From the NCBI GenBank assembly GCA_009774375.1, contig VSNO01000061.1:1-23769 (forward strand): a stretch of DNA of 23,769 nucleotides. Reading direction: 5' to 3'. Shown here one piece after another: positions 7,450-15,624 of this stretch (positions are counted from its first letter, which is position 1; the number at the start of each line of letters is the position of its first letter). The notes under the pieces are model-generated. The model had not been told where the DNA came from. It made no database searches and saw nothing but the letters and a program-made list of their open reading frames with translations. A program made the position numbers and the translations under genes. This DNA is from Lachnospiraceae bacterium. Its GTDB lineage: Bacteria > Bacillota > Clostridia > Lachnospirales > Lachnospiraceae.

Positions 7450-7785
7450 ATGACAGACAAAGACACAAATGGTTATGATGATGAGGAGATGACCGTCGAG
7501 CTCGAACTCGAGGACGGACAGATCGTCAACTGCGCAGTCATCACGATCCTGACTGTTGATAAAAAAGACTACATTGCACTGCTTCCGCTTGATGAAAATG
7601 GAAACAACGACGATGGCGAAGTATGGTTTTATCAATATGAAGAAAACGAAAACGATCCACACGAAGAACCCAAATTGACCTACATCGATGACGACGAGGA
7701 GTACGACAACGTCGCTGATGCCTTTGACGAGTATCTTGACAGCGTCGAATTTGACGAGATCATCGATAAACAAAATGAACAGTAA
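7450..7785 (+). CDS. DUF1292 family acidic protein
   Basis: This is a small, very acidic protein of 111 residues in the DUF1292 (YrzB-like) family. The conserved core is visible as VELELEDGQIVNCAVITIL followed by DYIALLPLDENG and VWFYQYEENE, ending in an Asp/Glu-rich helix (VADAFDEYLD). Function is unknown; members are widespread small cytoplasmic proteins in Firmicutes. The start is uncertain. ATG codons at 7426 and 7450 are in frame and neither has a good ribosome binding site; I prefer 7450 because the extra residues MKGLVHWT do not look like the family and a GGTTTGG stretch lies 12 bases before it. It is followed by the DUF2225 gene after 20 bp, in an evident two-gene operon. Confidence 0.85.
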   Translation: MTDKDTNGYDDEEMTVELELEDGQIVNCAVITILTVDKKDYIALLPLDENGNNDDGEVWFYQYEENENDPHEEPKLTYIDDDEEYDNVADAFDEYLDSVEFDEIIDKQNEQ

Positions 7786-7805
7786 ATCTGGAGGGATGGA
7801 ACAAA

Positions 7806-8540
7806 ATGGAAACAAACGAAAAGACAATGCTGATCGACAAGAGATATACCTGTCCGGTCTGTGACAAACAGATCCGCGCCAAAGCCGTGAAATCCAACAC
7901 TGCCCGCTTTGTCAACACAATGGCGGATCTGCGGCCAATCTACAGCAATATCAACGTCACAAAATACGACGCCGTATGCTGTCCGAACTGTGGTTATGCC
8001 GCGCTGACCCAGAACTTCAGCAACACTTCCCAGACACAGCGCAAGCTTATTCAGGATAAGATCCAGTCAAACTACAAATCCCACGAGGAGACGGCATGTG
8101 ACTTCTACACGACCGAAATGGCGATCAGCCGTATGAAGATGGCACTGCTGTGCACGATCACAAAGGAAGCCAAGTCGAGCGAAGCCGGATATGTATGCCT
8201 CAAGATCAGCTGGCTGTATCAGGATCTGGCGGACGAAGTCCCTGAAGATGCTCCCGACGCCGCCTCCAAGAAGGAGATGTACCTCAAAGAAGCCCACAAT
8301 GCGGCGATGAAATCGTACGAGTACCTGTCAAACGCCCGCGTACACGAGGATTACCCGATCGCGGGAATGAACGAAACGACCCTCGATTATCTGCTGTCCT
8401 ATCTGGCGTATGAAAAGGGCGACTACCAGACTGCCATGCAGTATTTATCCGGTGTTGTATCGAACCGCAGTACCAGTCCGCGTCTGAAAGACAAAGCACT
8501 GGATCTCAAAGATCTGATCGCACAGGCTAAGGAGTCATGA
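7806..8540 (+). CDS. DUF2225 family zinc-ribbon protein
   Basis: The 244-residue protein belongs to DUF2225 (PF09986). The N-terminus holds a zinc-ribbon-like pair, CPVC at 16-19 and CCPNCG at 58-63, with the family phrases KAVKSNTARF and DLRPIY between. The rest is helical and TPR-like (about 85-240, including YLLSYLAYEKGDYQTAMQYL), which suggests a protein-interaction scaffold. No function is established. GGAGGG upstream of ATG 7806 gives a clear ribosome binding site. Its last 14 bp overlap the end of the convergent helicase gene, and an intrinsic terminator for this transcript follows within that gene. Confidence 0.88.
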   Translation: METNEKTMLIDKRYTCPVCDKQIRAKAVKSNTARFVNTMADLRPIYSNINVTKYDAVCCPNCGYAALTQNFSNTSQTQRKLIQDKIQSNYKSHEETACDFYTTEMAISRMKMALLCTITKEAKSSEAGYVCLKISWLYQDLADEVPEDAPDAASKKEMYLKEAHNAAMKSYEYLSNARVHEDYPIAGMNETTLDYLLSYLAYEKGDYQTAMQYLSGVVSNRSTSPRLKDKALDLKDLIAQAKES

Positions 8541-10395
8541 TCTCATCGAGAAAACGGGATGGCAGGAGGTTTCCTGCCTCTTTTTCCTGTACATAAAAAA
8601 TGAACAGGTGCTCCTTTGCGCGCGTCATCGCCACATAGAACATTCTGCGCTCCTCCTCCAGCTCATCGTCTGTGACGGCCTTCTTGTGGGGGATGACGCC
8701 CTCGTTCACATCGGGAAGCACCACGACTTTCCACTCCAAACCCTTGGAGGCATGCATAGTCACCATGCTCACTGCATCCTCTGACTGTTTCCGCCTGCTT
8801 TCCTGGCGGGCGATCTCTTCCATCACCGCGTCGTAATTCTGTATCTGTTCGAGCCAGTCCGGGATCGTCTCAAAATCCTTTGCCAGCTGCATGAGTTCAT
8901 CCAGTTCTTCAAACTCCTTCGCCGCATCCCTTCCCTGCTCCAGCGCCTGTTTCTTCAGGAACGCTTCATATCCGATTCCTTTCCGGATAAAATTCACCGC
9001 CGAAAAAGGGTTAAGACTTTTGATAAAATGGAGATCGTCATACAGAGCAGCAATATTCTGCATGACATATCCGGCTGACCGGTTATTTCCCATCAGCTCC
9101 GCCATCTGAAAACGACTGCGCGGTACGGAGATCCGCTTGATATAGCGCACAGGTTTGTTCATGATCCGCAGGAAGTCCTCCACGCGGTCCTCGTACAGGG
9201 CATACCGCAGATAGGCAATGATATCCTTCGCCACGGCACCGTCATAGATATTTCTGGGCTTCTCCTTCATGCTGAACGGAATCCCTTCCTTCATCAGCCT
9301 GTCCGCCGTGTACACTGTGTGATTGTTCGTGCGGTAGAGGATCGCGATGTCACTGTAACGGGCTTCAGGCTGTGTCATGTACTGTCTGATCAGCAGTGCG
9401 ATATTCTCTGCCTGTTTGAATTTCGAGGGAAAGGGAAAGATCTTCACTCCGCCGAGCTGTTCATTCTGCGGCCTGACTTTCTTGTCAAACCGCATCCTGT
9501 TATGGCTGATCAGTTTTCCAGCCACATCGACAATATCACGCTTACTCCTGTAATTCACATCCAGAAGCACCTGTTCCGCCCCTGGATAATCTCTGGAAAA
9601 GTTCAGCATGATATCCGGTCTGGAACCGCGAAAACCGTAGATCGACTGGTCGTCATCCCCGACGATGAACAGGTTGTCCTGCGGTTTTGCCAGCATCCGC
9701 ACAACCTCGTACTGCAAAGGACATATATCCTGAAACTCATCCACGAGGATATACTGAAAGCGCTCCTGCCACACATGCAGCGTTTCGGGCCGCGCTGCAA
9801 GCAGGTCGCGGCACAGGAGCACCATATCGTCAAAATCGATCAGTTTATTGCGGCTCATCTCCTGTTTGTAGGCCTGGAAAATGTATTCAAATTCTGCCTG
9901 CGGCACAGTGATGCTCCTTATCTCCTGCGGTGTGATCCCATTATTTTTAACGGTGCTGATCTCCGATAACAGCCGTTGCAGCGTGTCAACGCTGTCATCG
10001 ATCCGTGACTGGGTCCTGATCTCATCGGGAATCCCACCTATGATCTGGGACAAAAGCCTGTATTTGTCCCCTTCACGTATGATATTTCCGGCCGTAAACC
10101 GATAGGTATGCCTCAGGATCTGGAAAAAAATGGAATGAAAGGTACCGAACTGGACAGGATAGCTTCGTCCCTGGTTGAGCTTTACAAAACGCTCCTGCAT
10201 CTCCGTCGCAGCAGCTTTGGTAAAGGTGATGACAAGAATGGATTCCGGCCGGACATGATGACATTCTATCAGATACTTGATCCTCTGCGTGGTGACAAAG
10301 GTCTTCCCGGAACCAGGGCCTGCCAGTACAAGCATCGCCCCGTTTCCGTGTCTTACCGCCCTAAGCTGGGCTTCATTTGCATTTTGTTCAAGCAT
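8527..10395 (-). CDS. UvrD/PcrA-like superfamily 1 ATP-dependent helicase
   Basis: This is a 3'-5' DNA helicase of the UvrD/Rep family, expected to act in repair or in clearing proteins from DNA. Motifs in order: Walker A GPGSGKT (about residues 26-32), ITFTKAAATEM (motif Ia), DEFQD (about 219-223, Walker B), GDDDQSIYGFRG (motif III), VTMHASKGLEWKVVVLP (motif V) and YVAMTRAKEHLFIFY (motif VI). At 622 residues it is shorter than PcrA (about 720-740), mainly because it lacks a long C-terminal tail. The ATG at 10395 lies inside the last codons of gltX (8-base overlap); a TTG at 10410 is in frame but weaker. It is the last gene of the hydrogenase-gltX-helicase run. The product is helicase-like with confidence; the exact orthology is not settled. 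Confidence 0.9.
   Translation of the reverse strand: MLEQNANEAQLRAVRHGNGAMLVLAGPGSGKTFVTTQRIKYLIECHHVRPESILVITFTKAAATEMQERFVKLNQGRSYPVQFGTFHSIFFQILRHTYRFTAGNIIREGDKYRLLSQIIGGIPDEIRTQSRIDDSVDTLQRLLSEISTVKNNGITPQEIRSITVPQAEFEYIFQAYKQEMSRNKLIDFDDMVLLCRDLLAARPETLHVWQERFQYILVDEFQDICPLQYEVVRMLAKPQDNLFIVGDDDQSIYGFRGSRPDIMLNFSRDYPGAEQVLLDVNYRSKRDIVDVAGKLISHNRMRFDKKVRPQNEQLGGVKIFPFPSKFKQAENIALLIRQYMTQPEARYSDIAILYRTNNHTVYTADRLMKEGIPFSMKEKPRNIYDGAVAKDIIAYLRYALYEDRVEDFLRIMNKPVRYIKRISVPRSRFQMAELMGNNRSAGYVMQNIAALYDDLHFIKSLNPFSAVNFIRKGIGYEAFLKKQALEQGRDAAKEFEELDELMQLAKDFETIPDWLEQIQNYDAVMEEIARQESRRKQSEDAVSMVTMHASKGLEWKVVVLPDVNEGVIPHKKAVTDDELEEERRMFYVAMTRAKEHLFIFYVQEKEAGNLLPSRFLDEIMTP
8561..8586 (+). terminator. 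Intrinsic terminator of the DUF1292-DUF2225 transcript
   Basis: GGCAGGA (8561-8567), loop GGTT and TCCTGCC (8572-8578) form a perfect 7-bp stem followed by TCTTTTT. It sits 20 bases after the DUF2225 stop and lies wholly inside the 3' coding region of the convergent helicase gene. Confidence 0.75.
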
Positions 10396-11848
10396 TTTCA
10401 AGTAACTCAATACCCTTTCTGATCCTCACAAGGGTCTCCTCTTTGCCCAGGATCTCCATGATCTCCGTAGCGCCGGCAGGCGTCATCTGCAATCCCGATA
10501 CCGCTGTCCGGACCGGCCACATGACATAGCCGTTCTTCACGCCCTTCTCTGCCACATAGGTCAGAAGAAGCTGGTACAGTGCATCATTCGAGTAATCCTC
10601 CTGCGCTTCGAACAGGGGAAGCACATCCCTTAACACGCCGAGTGCGCTTTCCGTGGTTGTCTTCATCTTTTTGTGCGCATACATGGCAATATCGTATTCC
10701 GGCAGTGTCTCAAAGAATCCGATCAGATCCTTTATATCCGGAAATACTTCGATCCTGGTCTTCACCATTGCCGCAATCTTCTTCAGATCAAGGTCTTTGG
10801 TGATCACTTCCTTCATATAAGGAAACGCCATGTCATAAAAGCGGTCAGGATCCATCGCCTTGATATATTCGCCGTTCATCCACTTCAGCTTGTTCATGTC
10901 AAATACGGAAGGCGACTTGTTGATCCTGGTATAGTCAAAATCACGGATCAGTTCGTCAAGGGTAAAGATCTCCCTGTTGTCCTCCGGGCTCCATCCGAGG
11001 AGCGCGACAAAGTTGACGATCGTCTCCGGCAGGATCCCCTGCTCCACGATATCCTCAAAGGAGGAATGGCCGCTTCTCTTGCTGAGCTTCCTGTGTTCCT
11101 CGTCCGTGATAAGCGGCAGATGCACATATGTCGGGATTTTCCAGCCAAACGCCTCGTACAGACGGTTGTACTTGGGTGTGGACGAAAGGTATTCGTTGCC
11201 GCGCACGACATGCGTGATCTCCATCAGATGGTCGTCCACCACATTTGCAAAATTATAGGTGGGATATCCGTCAGACTTGATCAGGATCATGTCATCCAGC
11301 TCGGAATTATCGATCGTGATATCCCCGTAGAGCTCGTCGTGGAAGCTCGTCGTCCCGCCGACCGGATTGTTCTGTCTGATCACATAAGGGATCCCGCTTG
11401 CGAGCTTTTCCTCGACTTCTTCCCTCGAAAGCGTGAGACAGTGCTTGTCATAGACGGTGATCTCCTTGCCCTCCACTACCTCTGATCTCAGTGTGGCGAG
11501 CCGTTCCTTGTCGCAGAAACAATAGTATGCCTCTCCCTTATCGATCAGCTCCTTCGCGTACTTCATGTAGATCCCCGCCTGCACGCGCTCGCTCTGTACA
11601 TAGGGACCGTATCCTTTGTCCCTGTCAGGCCCCTCGTCATACTCCAGACCCGTCTTTTTCAATGTATCATAGATGATATCGACCGCACCTTCCACATAGC
11701 GCTCGCGGTCGGTATCCTCCAGGCGGAAGATAAAATCTCCTCCCGCGTGCTTTGCGATCAGAAACTCATATAATGCTGAACGCAGATTGCCGACATGCAT
11801 CCGCCCTGTCGGGCTCGGCGCAAATCTGCATCTCACTTTCTCTGCCAT
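10388..11848 (-). CDS. gltX: Glutamyl-tRNA synthetase
   Basis: The class I synthetase charges tRNA-Glu (and possibly tRNA-Gln, if the organism uses the GatCAB amidotransferase route) in the cytoplasm. The HIGH motif is HVGN at 18-21 after RFAPSPTGRM, the KMSKS loop is KLSKR at 254-258, and FRLEDTDRERY is the usual glutamate-recognising stretch. Its 486 residues match the bacterial family. A perfect AGGAGG precedes ATG 11848. It lies 65 bp after the hydrogenase gene and overlaps the helicase start by 8 bp. No T-box leader is seen in the short upstream gap, so its expression presumably depends on the upstream hydrogenase transcript or a promoter inside it. A cysteine cluster (YCFCDKERLA, 109-118) is present in the CP-like region. 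Confidence 0.96.
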   Translation of the reverse strand: MAEKVRCRFAPSPTGRMHVGNLRSALYEFLIAKHAGGDFIFRLEDTDRERYVEGAVDIIYDTLKKTGLEYDEGPDRDKGYGPYVQSERVQAGIYMKYAKELIDKGEAYYCFCDKERLATLRSEVVEGKEITVYDKHCLTLSREEVEEKLASGIPYVIRQNNPVGGTTSFHDELYGDITIDNSELDDMILIKSDGYPTYNFANVVDDHLMEITHVVRGNEYLSSTPKYNRLYEAFGWKIPTYVHLPLITDEEHRKLSKRSGHSSFEDIVEQGILPETIVNFVALLGWSPEDNREIFTLDELIRDFDYTRINKSPSVFDMNKLKWMNGEYIKAMDPDRFYDMAFPYMKEVITKDLDLKKIAAMVKTRIEVFPDIKDLIGFFETLPEYDIAMYAHKKMKTTTESALGVLRDVLPLFEAQEDYSNDALYQLLLTYVAEKGVKNGYVMWPVRTAVSGLQMTPAGATEIMEILGKEETLVRIRKGIELLENA

Positions 11849-11913
11849 TTCTTTACCTCCTATTCATGCTTTTCCCAAACACTACATTATCCGGAAACAT
11901 CCGTTTTCACTGC

Positions 11914-13410
11914 TCACTCCGGCTGGCGTACATCGTGTTCCGGCAGTTTCTTCTCTGAAGAATTCTTGAAGCCCAGCAAATCCTTGGTCGCCGCAGGGAT
12001 CGCAATGTTTGTCCCCGCACCGGCGACACATCCGCCCGGACACGCCATGCCCTCGATCAGACAGCCGTTTTTCTTGCCTGCCTTGGCAAGCATCAGGATC
12101 TTCTTGCACTCAGAAAGGCTCTCCGCATGCTCAATGTGGATCTCCGTGTCAGGATAGTATTCCTTGATGCAATTCTCAATAGCGCTGGCGACGCCGCCGG
12201 CAACACCGTAACCGCGCCCCGCCGCTGTCGCGTCATTCATGGAATCCGTCGCTTTGATCTCTTCCAGCAGGATCCCTTTTGCCTCAAACATGCCCGCAAG
12301 CTCCTCGAAGGTAATGACAAAATCCACATCGGAACGGATCGTCCTGCGGCTCGCCTCGAGCTTCTTGCTGGCACACGGTCCGATGAACACGACGCTCGCA
12401 TCCGGGTGCTTTTCCTTGATGACCCGTGCCGTCGCCACCATCGGCGTCAATGCATTGCTGATCTTGTCGATCGTTTCCGGGAAAAATTTCTTGGCAAGCA
12501 TCGACCACGACGGACAGCAGGACGTGAGCAGGAACGGTACTTCCCCTGTCGCAACTTCCGTCACATAGTGCTCCGCCTCTGTCATGGCCCCCATATCAGC
12601 GCCGATCGCCGTCTCGTACACATCATAAAATCCCAGTTCCTTGAGCGCCGTCTTTAACATATCCGGCGTCACTTTCGGTCCAAACTGCCCGACAAACGCA
12701 GGCGCTACCTGTGCGATGATCTTCCTGCCCGACTGCATCGCGCGGATCAGCTGGAAGATCTGCGATTTGTCCGCGATCGCTCCGAACGGACAGCTGACCA
12801 TGCACTGGCCGCAGGAGACACATTTGTCATTGTCGATCACCGCCCTGCCGTGGCTGTCCGAATGGATCGCATTCACGCCGCAATGGGCAAGGCATGGGCG
12901 CTGCTGATGCGATATCGCATCGTACGGACACACGGTCTTGCACTTTCCGCACTTGATGCACTTCTCCTGATCGATGACAGAGCGTCCGTTCTTCATCGTG
13001 ATCGCTCCTCTTGGACAGACTTCATTGCACGGGTGCGCAAGACAGCCCATACATTTGTCAGTCACCTCGTATCTGTTTTCCGGGCAGGCATTGCACGCCG
13101 ACGCGATCACCTGCATCAGAGGCGGCTCATAATATTTCTCATCGATATTGCTCTCCTCCACGCCCTGGCTGACCTGCACCGGCTCATCCTCCGGGCGGAG
13201 CGACATTCCCATCGCAAGCCGCGTGCGCTCCCGGATGATCTCGCGCTCCCGGTATATATTGTCCCAATAGGGTGAATTTTCCGCATCCACAAGCTTATAG
13301 GGAAGCGCCTCCATGTCATCCACCAGATTAGTGGAATGATATGCCATGTTTGCCACTTCCCTGAAAATCGCACGCCGTGTCTTACGGACCTGTGTATCTA
13401 TCCCTCTCAT
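11914..13410 (-). CDS. Monomeric [FeFe] hydrogenase, probably group B
   Basis: The enzyme interconverts protons and hydrogen using reduced ferredoxin. H-cluster motifs are TSCCPSW (L1, Cys299), GPCASKK (L2, Cys346) and GMACPGGCVAGAG (L3, Cys457 and Cys461), so all four ligands remain. Upstream lie several iron-sulfur sites: Cys120/123/128/132, Cys151/154/157/161 and Cys197/200/203/207, plus extra cysteines at 106/109 and 173/177. The 498-residue length, the cluster-rich N-terminus without a 2Fe-2S domain and the GPC rather than MPC motif suggest the poorly characterised group B type found in Clostridia. Group assignment is inference. AGGAGG eight bases before ATG 13410 supports the start. It is the first gene before gltX; maturases HydEFG are not in the window. 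Confidence 0.88.
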   Translation of the reverse strand: MRGIDTQVRKTRRAIFREVANMAYHSTNLVDDMEALPYKLVDAENSPYWDNIYREREIIRERTRLAMGMSLRPEDEPVQVSQGVEESNIDEKYYEPPLMQVIASACNACPENRYEVTDKCMGCLAHPCNEVCPRGAITMKNGRSVIDQEKCIKCGKCKTVCPYDAISHQQRPCLAHCGVNAIHSDSHGRAVIDNDKCVSCGQCMVSCPFGAIADKSQIFQLIRAMQSGRKIIAQVAPAFVGQFGPKVTPDMLKTALKELGFYDVYETAIGADMGAMTEAEHYVTEVATGEVPFLLTSCCPSWSMLAKKFFPETIDKISNALTPMVATARVIKEKHPDASVVFIGPCASKKLEASRRTIRSDVDFVITFEELAGMFEAKGILLEEIKATDSMNDATAAGRGYGVAGGVASAIENCIKEYYPDTEIHIEHAESLSECKKILMLAKAGKKNGCLIEGMACPGGCVAGAGTNIAIPAATKDLLGFKNSSEKKLPEHDVRQPE

Positions 13411-13824
13411 AATCTATGCCTCCTGCGTATCGAACTGTTGATATACCGGCGCCCGAAAAGCCTGACCGCCCAGTATAATGTGATGCGCACAGCCACATAA
13501 GGAAATATGGCGCTCCGCGACTGCGGCTGGCGCGAGTATAACGAAAATACTGCCCCGGTACACCGCTGTGGTGACTGTGGACAGTATTATTCTGACATAT
13601 ATTTAACAATATTTCAATATGAATCCGCAATTTCATTTCTTATTTTTTGCTGTATGATATCCTGCCGGCTCCATCCAGCCAGAAAAATGTTTTCTGGCTG
13701 GATGGAGCTGCCTGATGAGAAGACCGCCCCCTGTCTGTCTTGCATCCGTTTCCTGTATGTGATATCATAAACCGTACTGTAACTGTTCTGTCAATACGAT
13801 TTTAAAGGATTTTATGAGGTGCTT
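13411..13824. other. 414-bp intergenic region, regulatory elements only
   Basis: No convincing gene is present. It separates the divergent hydrogenase operon and MerR-type gene, so promoters for both are expected. For the hydrogenase direction TTGAAA (13617-13612) with CAGAAT 17 bases on is a possible promoter. For the MerR direction TTGCAT (13740-13745) and TATCAT (13763-13768) are 17 bases apart. Both are weak matches. A 19-bp perfect inverted repeat lies at 13668-13708. A smaller imperfect hairpin lies at about 13511-13534. Confidence 0.5.
13668..13708. repeat. Near-perfect palindrome, 19-bp arms, 3-base loop
   Basis: The arms 13668-13686 and 13690-13708 are exact reverse complements (outer part GCTCCATCCAGCCAG, inner part AAAA/TTTT) with loop ATG. 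No T run follows the stem on either strand, so intrinsic termination is unlikely. It might be an operator, a mobile palindromic repeat or an RNA element in the MerR gene leader. Confidence 0.75.
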
Positions 13825-14670
13825 ATGAACAAGAAAGACAAACTTCTCACGATCGGCCAGTTCGCCGCCATGCACGGCATCAACAAAAAGACCCTGATGT
13901 GGTATGATGAGATCGGACTGTTCAAACCAGCCGTGATCAACCCCGAAAACGGATACCGCTGTTACAATTACTATCAAAGCCCTGTCCTTGAGACAATCCT
14001 GCTGCTGCGGGAACTGGACGTCTCTATCCATGAGATACAGGACTTCATGAAAAACCGTTCCGCCAAAGGCTTAAAATGCCTTCTGGAAGAAAAGATAGCA
14101 GACCTCGACATGCAGATCACCCACCTGCAGGCAGTCCGGACAACCTTATGCTCCCACCGCCAGAATATGGACACTCTGCTGACCATGGATCTGTCCGAGA
14201 TCAGCATTGTGGAAAAAGAGGAGCGCTGTCTGGTCACCGTGGACATAGACCGGAATACCTCCTTTGAACAGGAAGTGGAACTGATCACTGCCGAGACCGA
14301 AAAATACCAGCTTGGCCGTCTCCACGAGGCATCCTATGGCTCCATGATCTCCGTTGCCGACCTGCAAAACGGCAGCTTTGACAATTATTCCAAACTCTTT
14401 ATCGAGATCCCTTTCCTCCCATATCAGAACGGACTGCACATCATGCCGCAGGGCAAATACCTGAGAGCTTTCCATAAAGGGGACTGGAGCGGCATTTCAG
14501 AGCGGTATCAGGAAATCCTTGATCACGCCAGGAAACATAAGCTGACGCTCCACGGATTTTCCTACGAAATGGGCATCAACGAAAATGTCATTGACCGGAT
14601 CGAGGATTACATTGTACAGATCGAAATCCCTGTATCCGAGACTGTGGAATGCTCTCCTCTGTATCCCTGA
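13825..14670 (+). CDS. MerR family regulator with GyrI-like effector domain
   Basis: The 281-residue protein starts with a winged helix-turn-helix (LLTIGQFAAMHGINKKTLMWYDEIGLFKP, residues 7-35, then NGYRCYNYYQ), followed by a coiled-coil linker (about 75-110) and a C-terminal effector-binding domain resembling GyrI/BmrR (about 125-278, with the phrase GKYLRAFHKGDW). Such regulators bind lipophilic or cationic small molecules and activate promoters with unusually long spacers. No adjacent efflux or enzyme gene of the same strand is in view, so its target is unknown. ATG 13825 has GAGGTG five bases upstream; a GTG at 13819 is less likely. It is convergent with the SirTM gene, and the two stop codons abut in TGATCA. 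Confidence 0.88.
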   Translation: MNKKDKLLTIGQFAAMHGINKKTLMWYDEIGLFKPAVINPENGYRCYNYYQSPVLETILLLRELDVSIHEIQDFMKNRSAKGLKCLLEEKIADLDMQITHLQAVRTTLCSHRQNMDTLLTMDLSEISIVEKEERCLVTVDIDRNTSFEQEVELITAETEKYQLGRLHEASYGSMISVADLQNGSFDNYSKLFIEIPFLPYQNGLHIMPQGKYLRAFHKGDWSGISERYQEILDHARKHKLTLHGFSYEMGINENVIDRIEDYIVQIEIPVSETVECSPLYP

Positions 14671-15624
14671 TCAGTTCCGGCCTTCCTTTGAGAGCTGATA
14701 CAGAATCTCTCCGATGTCCCCATTGATACAGATAGACTTCTCCAATATTTCATCAGGCGCATATGCCTCTCCGTAGTTCAGGCAGACATACATGGCATCT
14801 TTCCATTCGTGAGCCATGCGCCAAAAGCTGTACTTTATTATCGCCGGTGTATTGAATCCGACTGCTGCCTCTAAAAACATCACTTTCCTGCCCTGATGTC
14901 TGTGGAGAAATTCGGCATGCCGTTCCGAAGCCATATGCCATCCTTCATCTTCCACAAAGGTATGGTCTGCCCGGAGGTTCATGCTCATGGGCTCCCCGCA
15001 CTTCGGGCAGTGCGGAACGAGGTCTGACGGAACCATCATTTCAGGTGATATGCCTTTCGGCAGGCTCAGTGTGCCATCCGCATCAATAACATAGCCCTGT
15101 GCTTCGATCATTTCCCGGACAACGGTCTCATTGTCATAAGTATTCTGATGACAGGGCCTGCTGCACTGAAACAATCCATAATCCCCCTGCGTGTAGAACA
15201 ACCGTTTTTTGTCAAATCCGGCCTTTTGAAAGCAATGGTCTACATTCGTCGTCAGAACGAAATACTCTTTGTCTTTCACCAGATCATACAGTTTATGATA
15301 GACTGGTTTCGGTGCTTCCATATACCGGTTGATGTAAATATACCGGCTCCAGTAAGCCCATTGCTCTTCCAGTGTATCATATGGATGGAAACCGCCGGAA
15401 TACATATCCCTGAAATGATACTTTTCAGCAAAGTCATGGAAGTATCTGTCAAAGCGTTCTCCTGTATAAACAAAACCGGCAGACGTGGAGAGACCTGCGC
15501 CGGCGCCGATCACCACGGCATCCGCTTTATCCAGGGCTTCACGCAGCCTGGAAATGCCATTTTTACGCTCACTCAGATCCCAATAAGCGTCTGTAGATCT
15601 CATAGTCGCAATCTTTGAAAACAT
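14671..15624 (-). CDS. Class M sirtuin (SirTM), protein ADP-ribosyltransferase
   Basis: SirTM enzymes transfer ADP-ribose from NAD+ to a partner protein rather than deacetylating. The 317-residue product has GAGAGLS at 40-46, TTNVDH at 125-130 and, in place of the catalytic histidine region of ordinary sirtuins, YTQGDYGLFQC (144-154) with Gln146. Four zinc cysteines are visible (154, 158, 206, 209). Gene pairing with a macrodomain protein is the hallmark of the class. I chose ATG 15624 because GGAGGTGG lies about six bases upstream inside the macrodomain gene; this gives a 56-bp overlap. Other in-frame ATGs exist at 15645 and 15603. Known SirTM operons usually add GcvH-L and LplA2, which are not here, so its target is open. 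Confidence 0.88.
   Translation of the reverse strand: MFSKIATMRSTDAYWDLSERKNGISRLREALDKADAVVIGAGAGLSTSAGFVYTGERFDRYFHDFAEKYHFRDMYSGGFHPYDTLEEQWAYWSRYIYINRYMEAPKPVYHKLYDLVKDKEYFVLTTNVDHCFQKAGFDKKRLFYTQGDYGLFQCSRPCHQNTYDNETVVREMIEAQGYVIDADGTLSLPKGISPEMMVPSDLVPHCPKCGEPMSMNLRADHTFVEDEGWHMASERHAEFLHRHQGRKVMFLEAAVGFNTPAIIKYSFWRMAHEWKDAMYVCLNYGEAYAPDEILEKSICINGDIGEILYQLSKEGRN

Noticed and set aside
7420..7827. Minus-strand 135-residue open frame opposite DUF1292
   Set aside because: It is hydrophobic and Val/Phe-rich because it mirrors the Asp/Glu-rich codons of the real DUF1292 gene on the plus strand, and no ribosome binding site is evident.
13382..13636. 84-residue minus-strand frame upstream of the hydrogenase gene
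   Set aside because: Its composition is unlike a protein, it overlaps the hydrogenase start, and it lacks a convincing ribosome binding site. Treated as leader and intergenic DNA.
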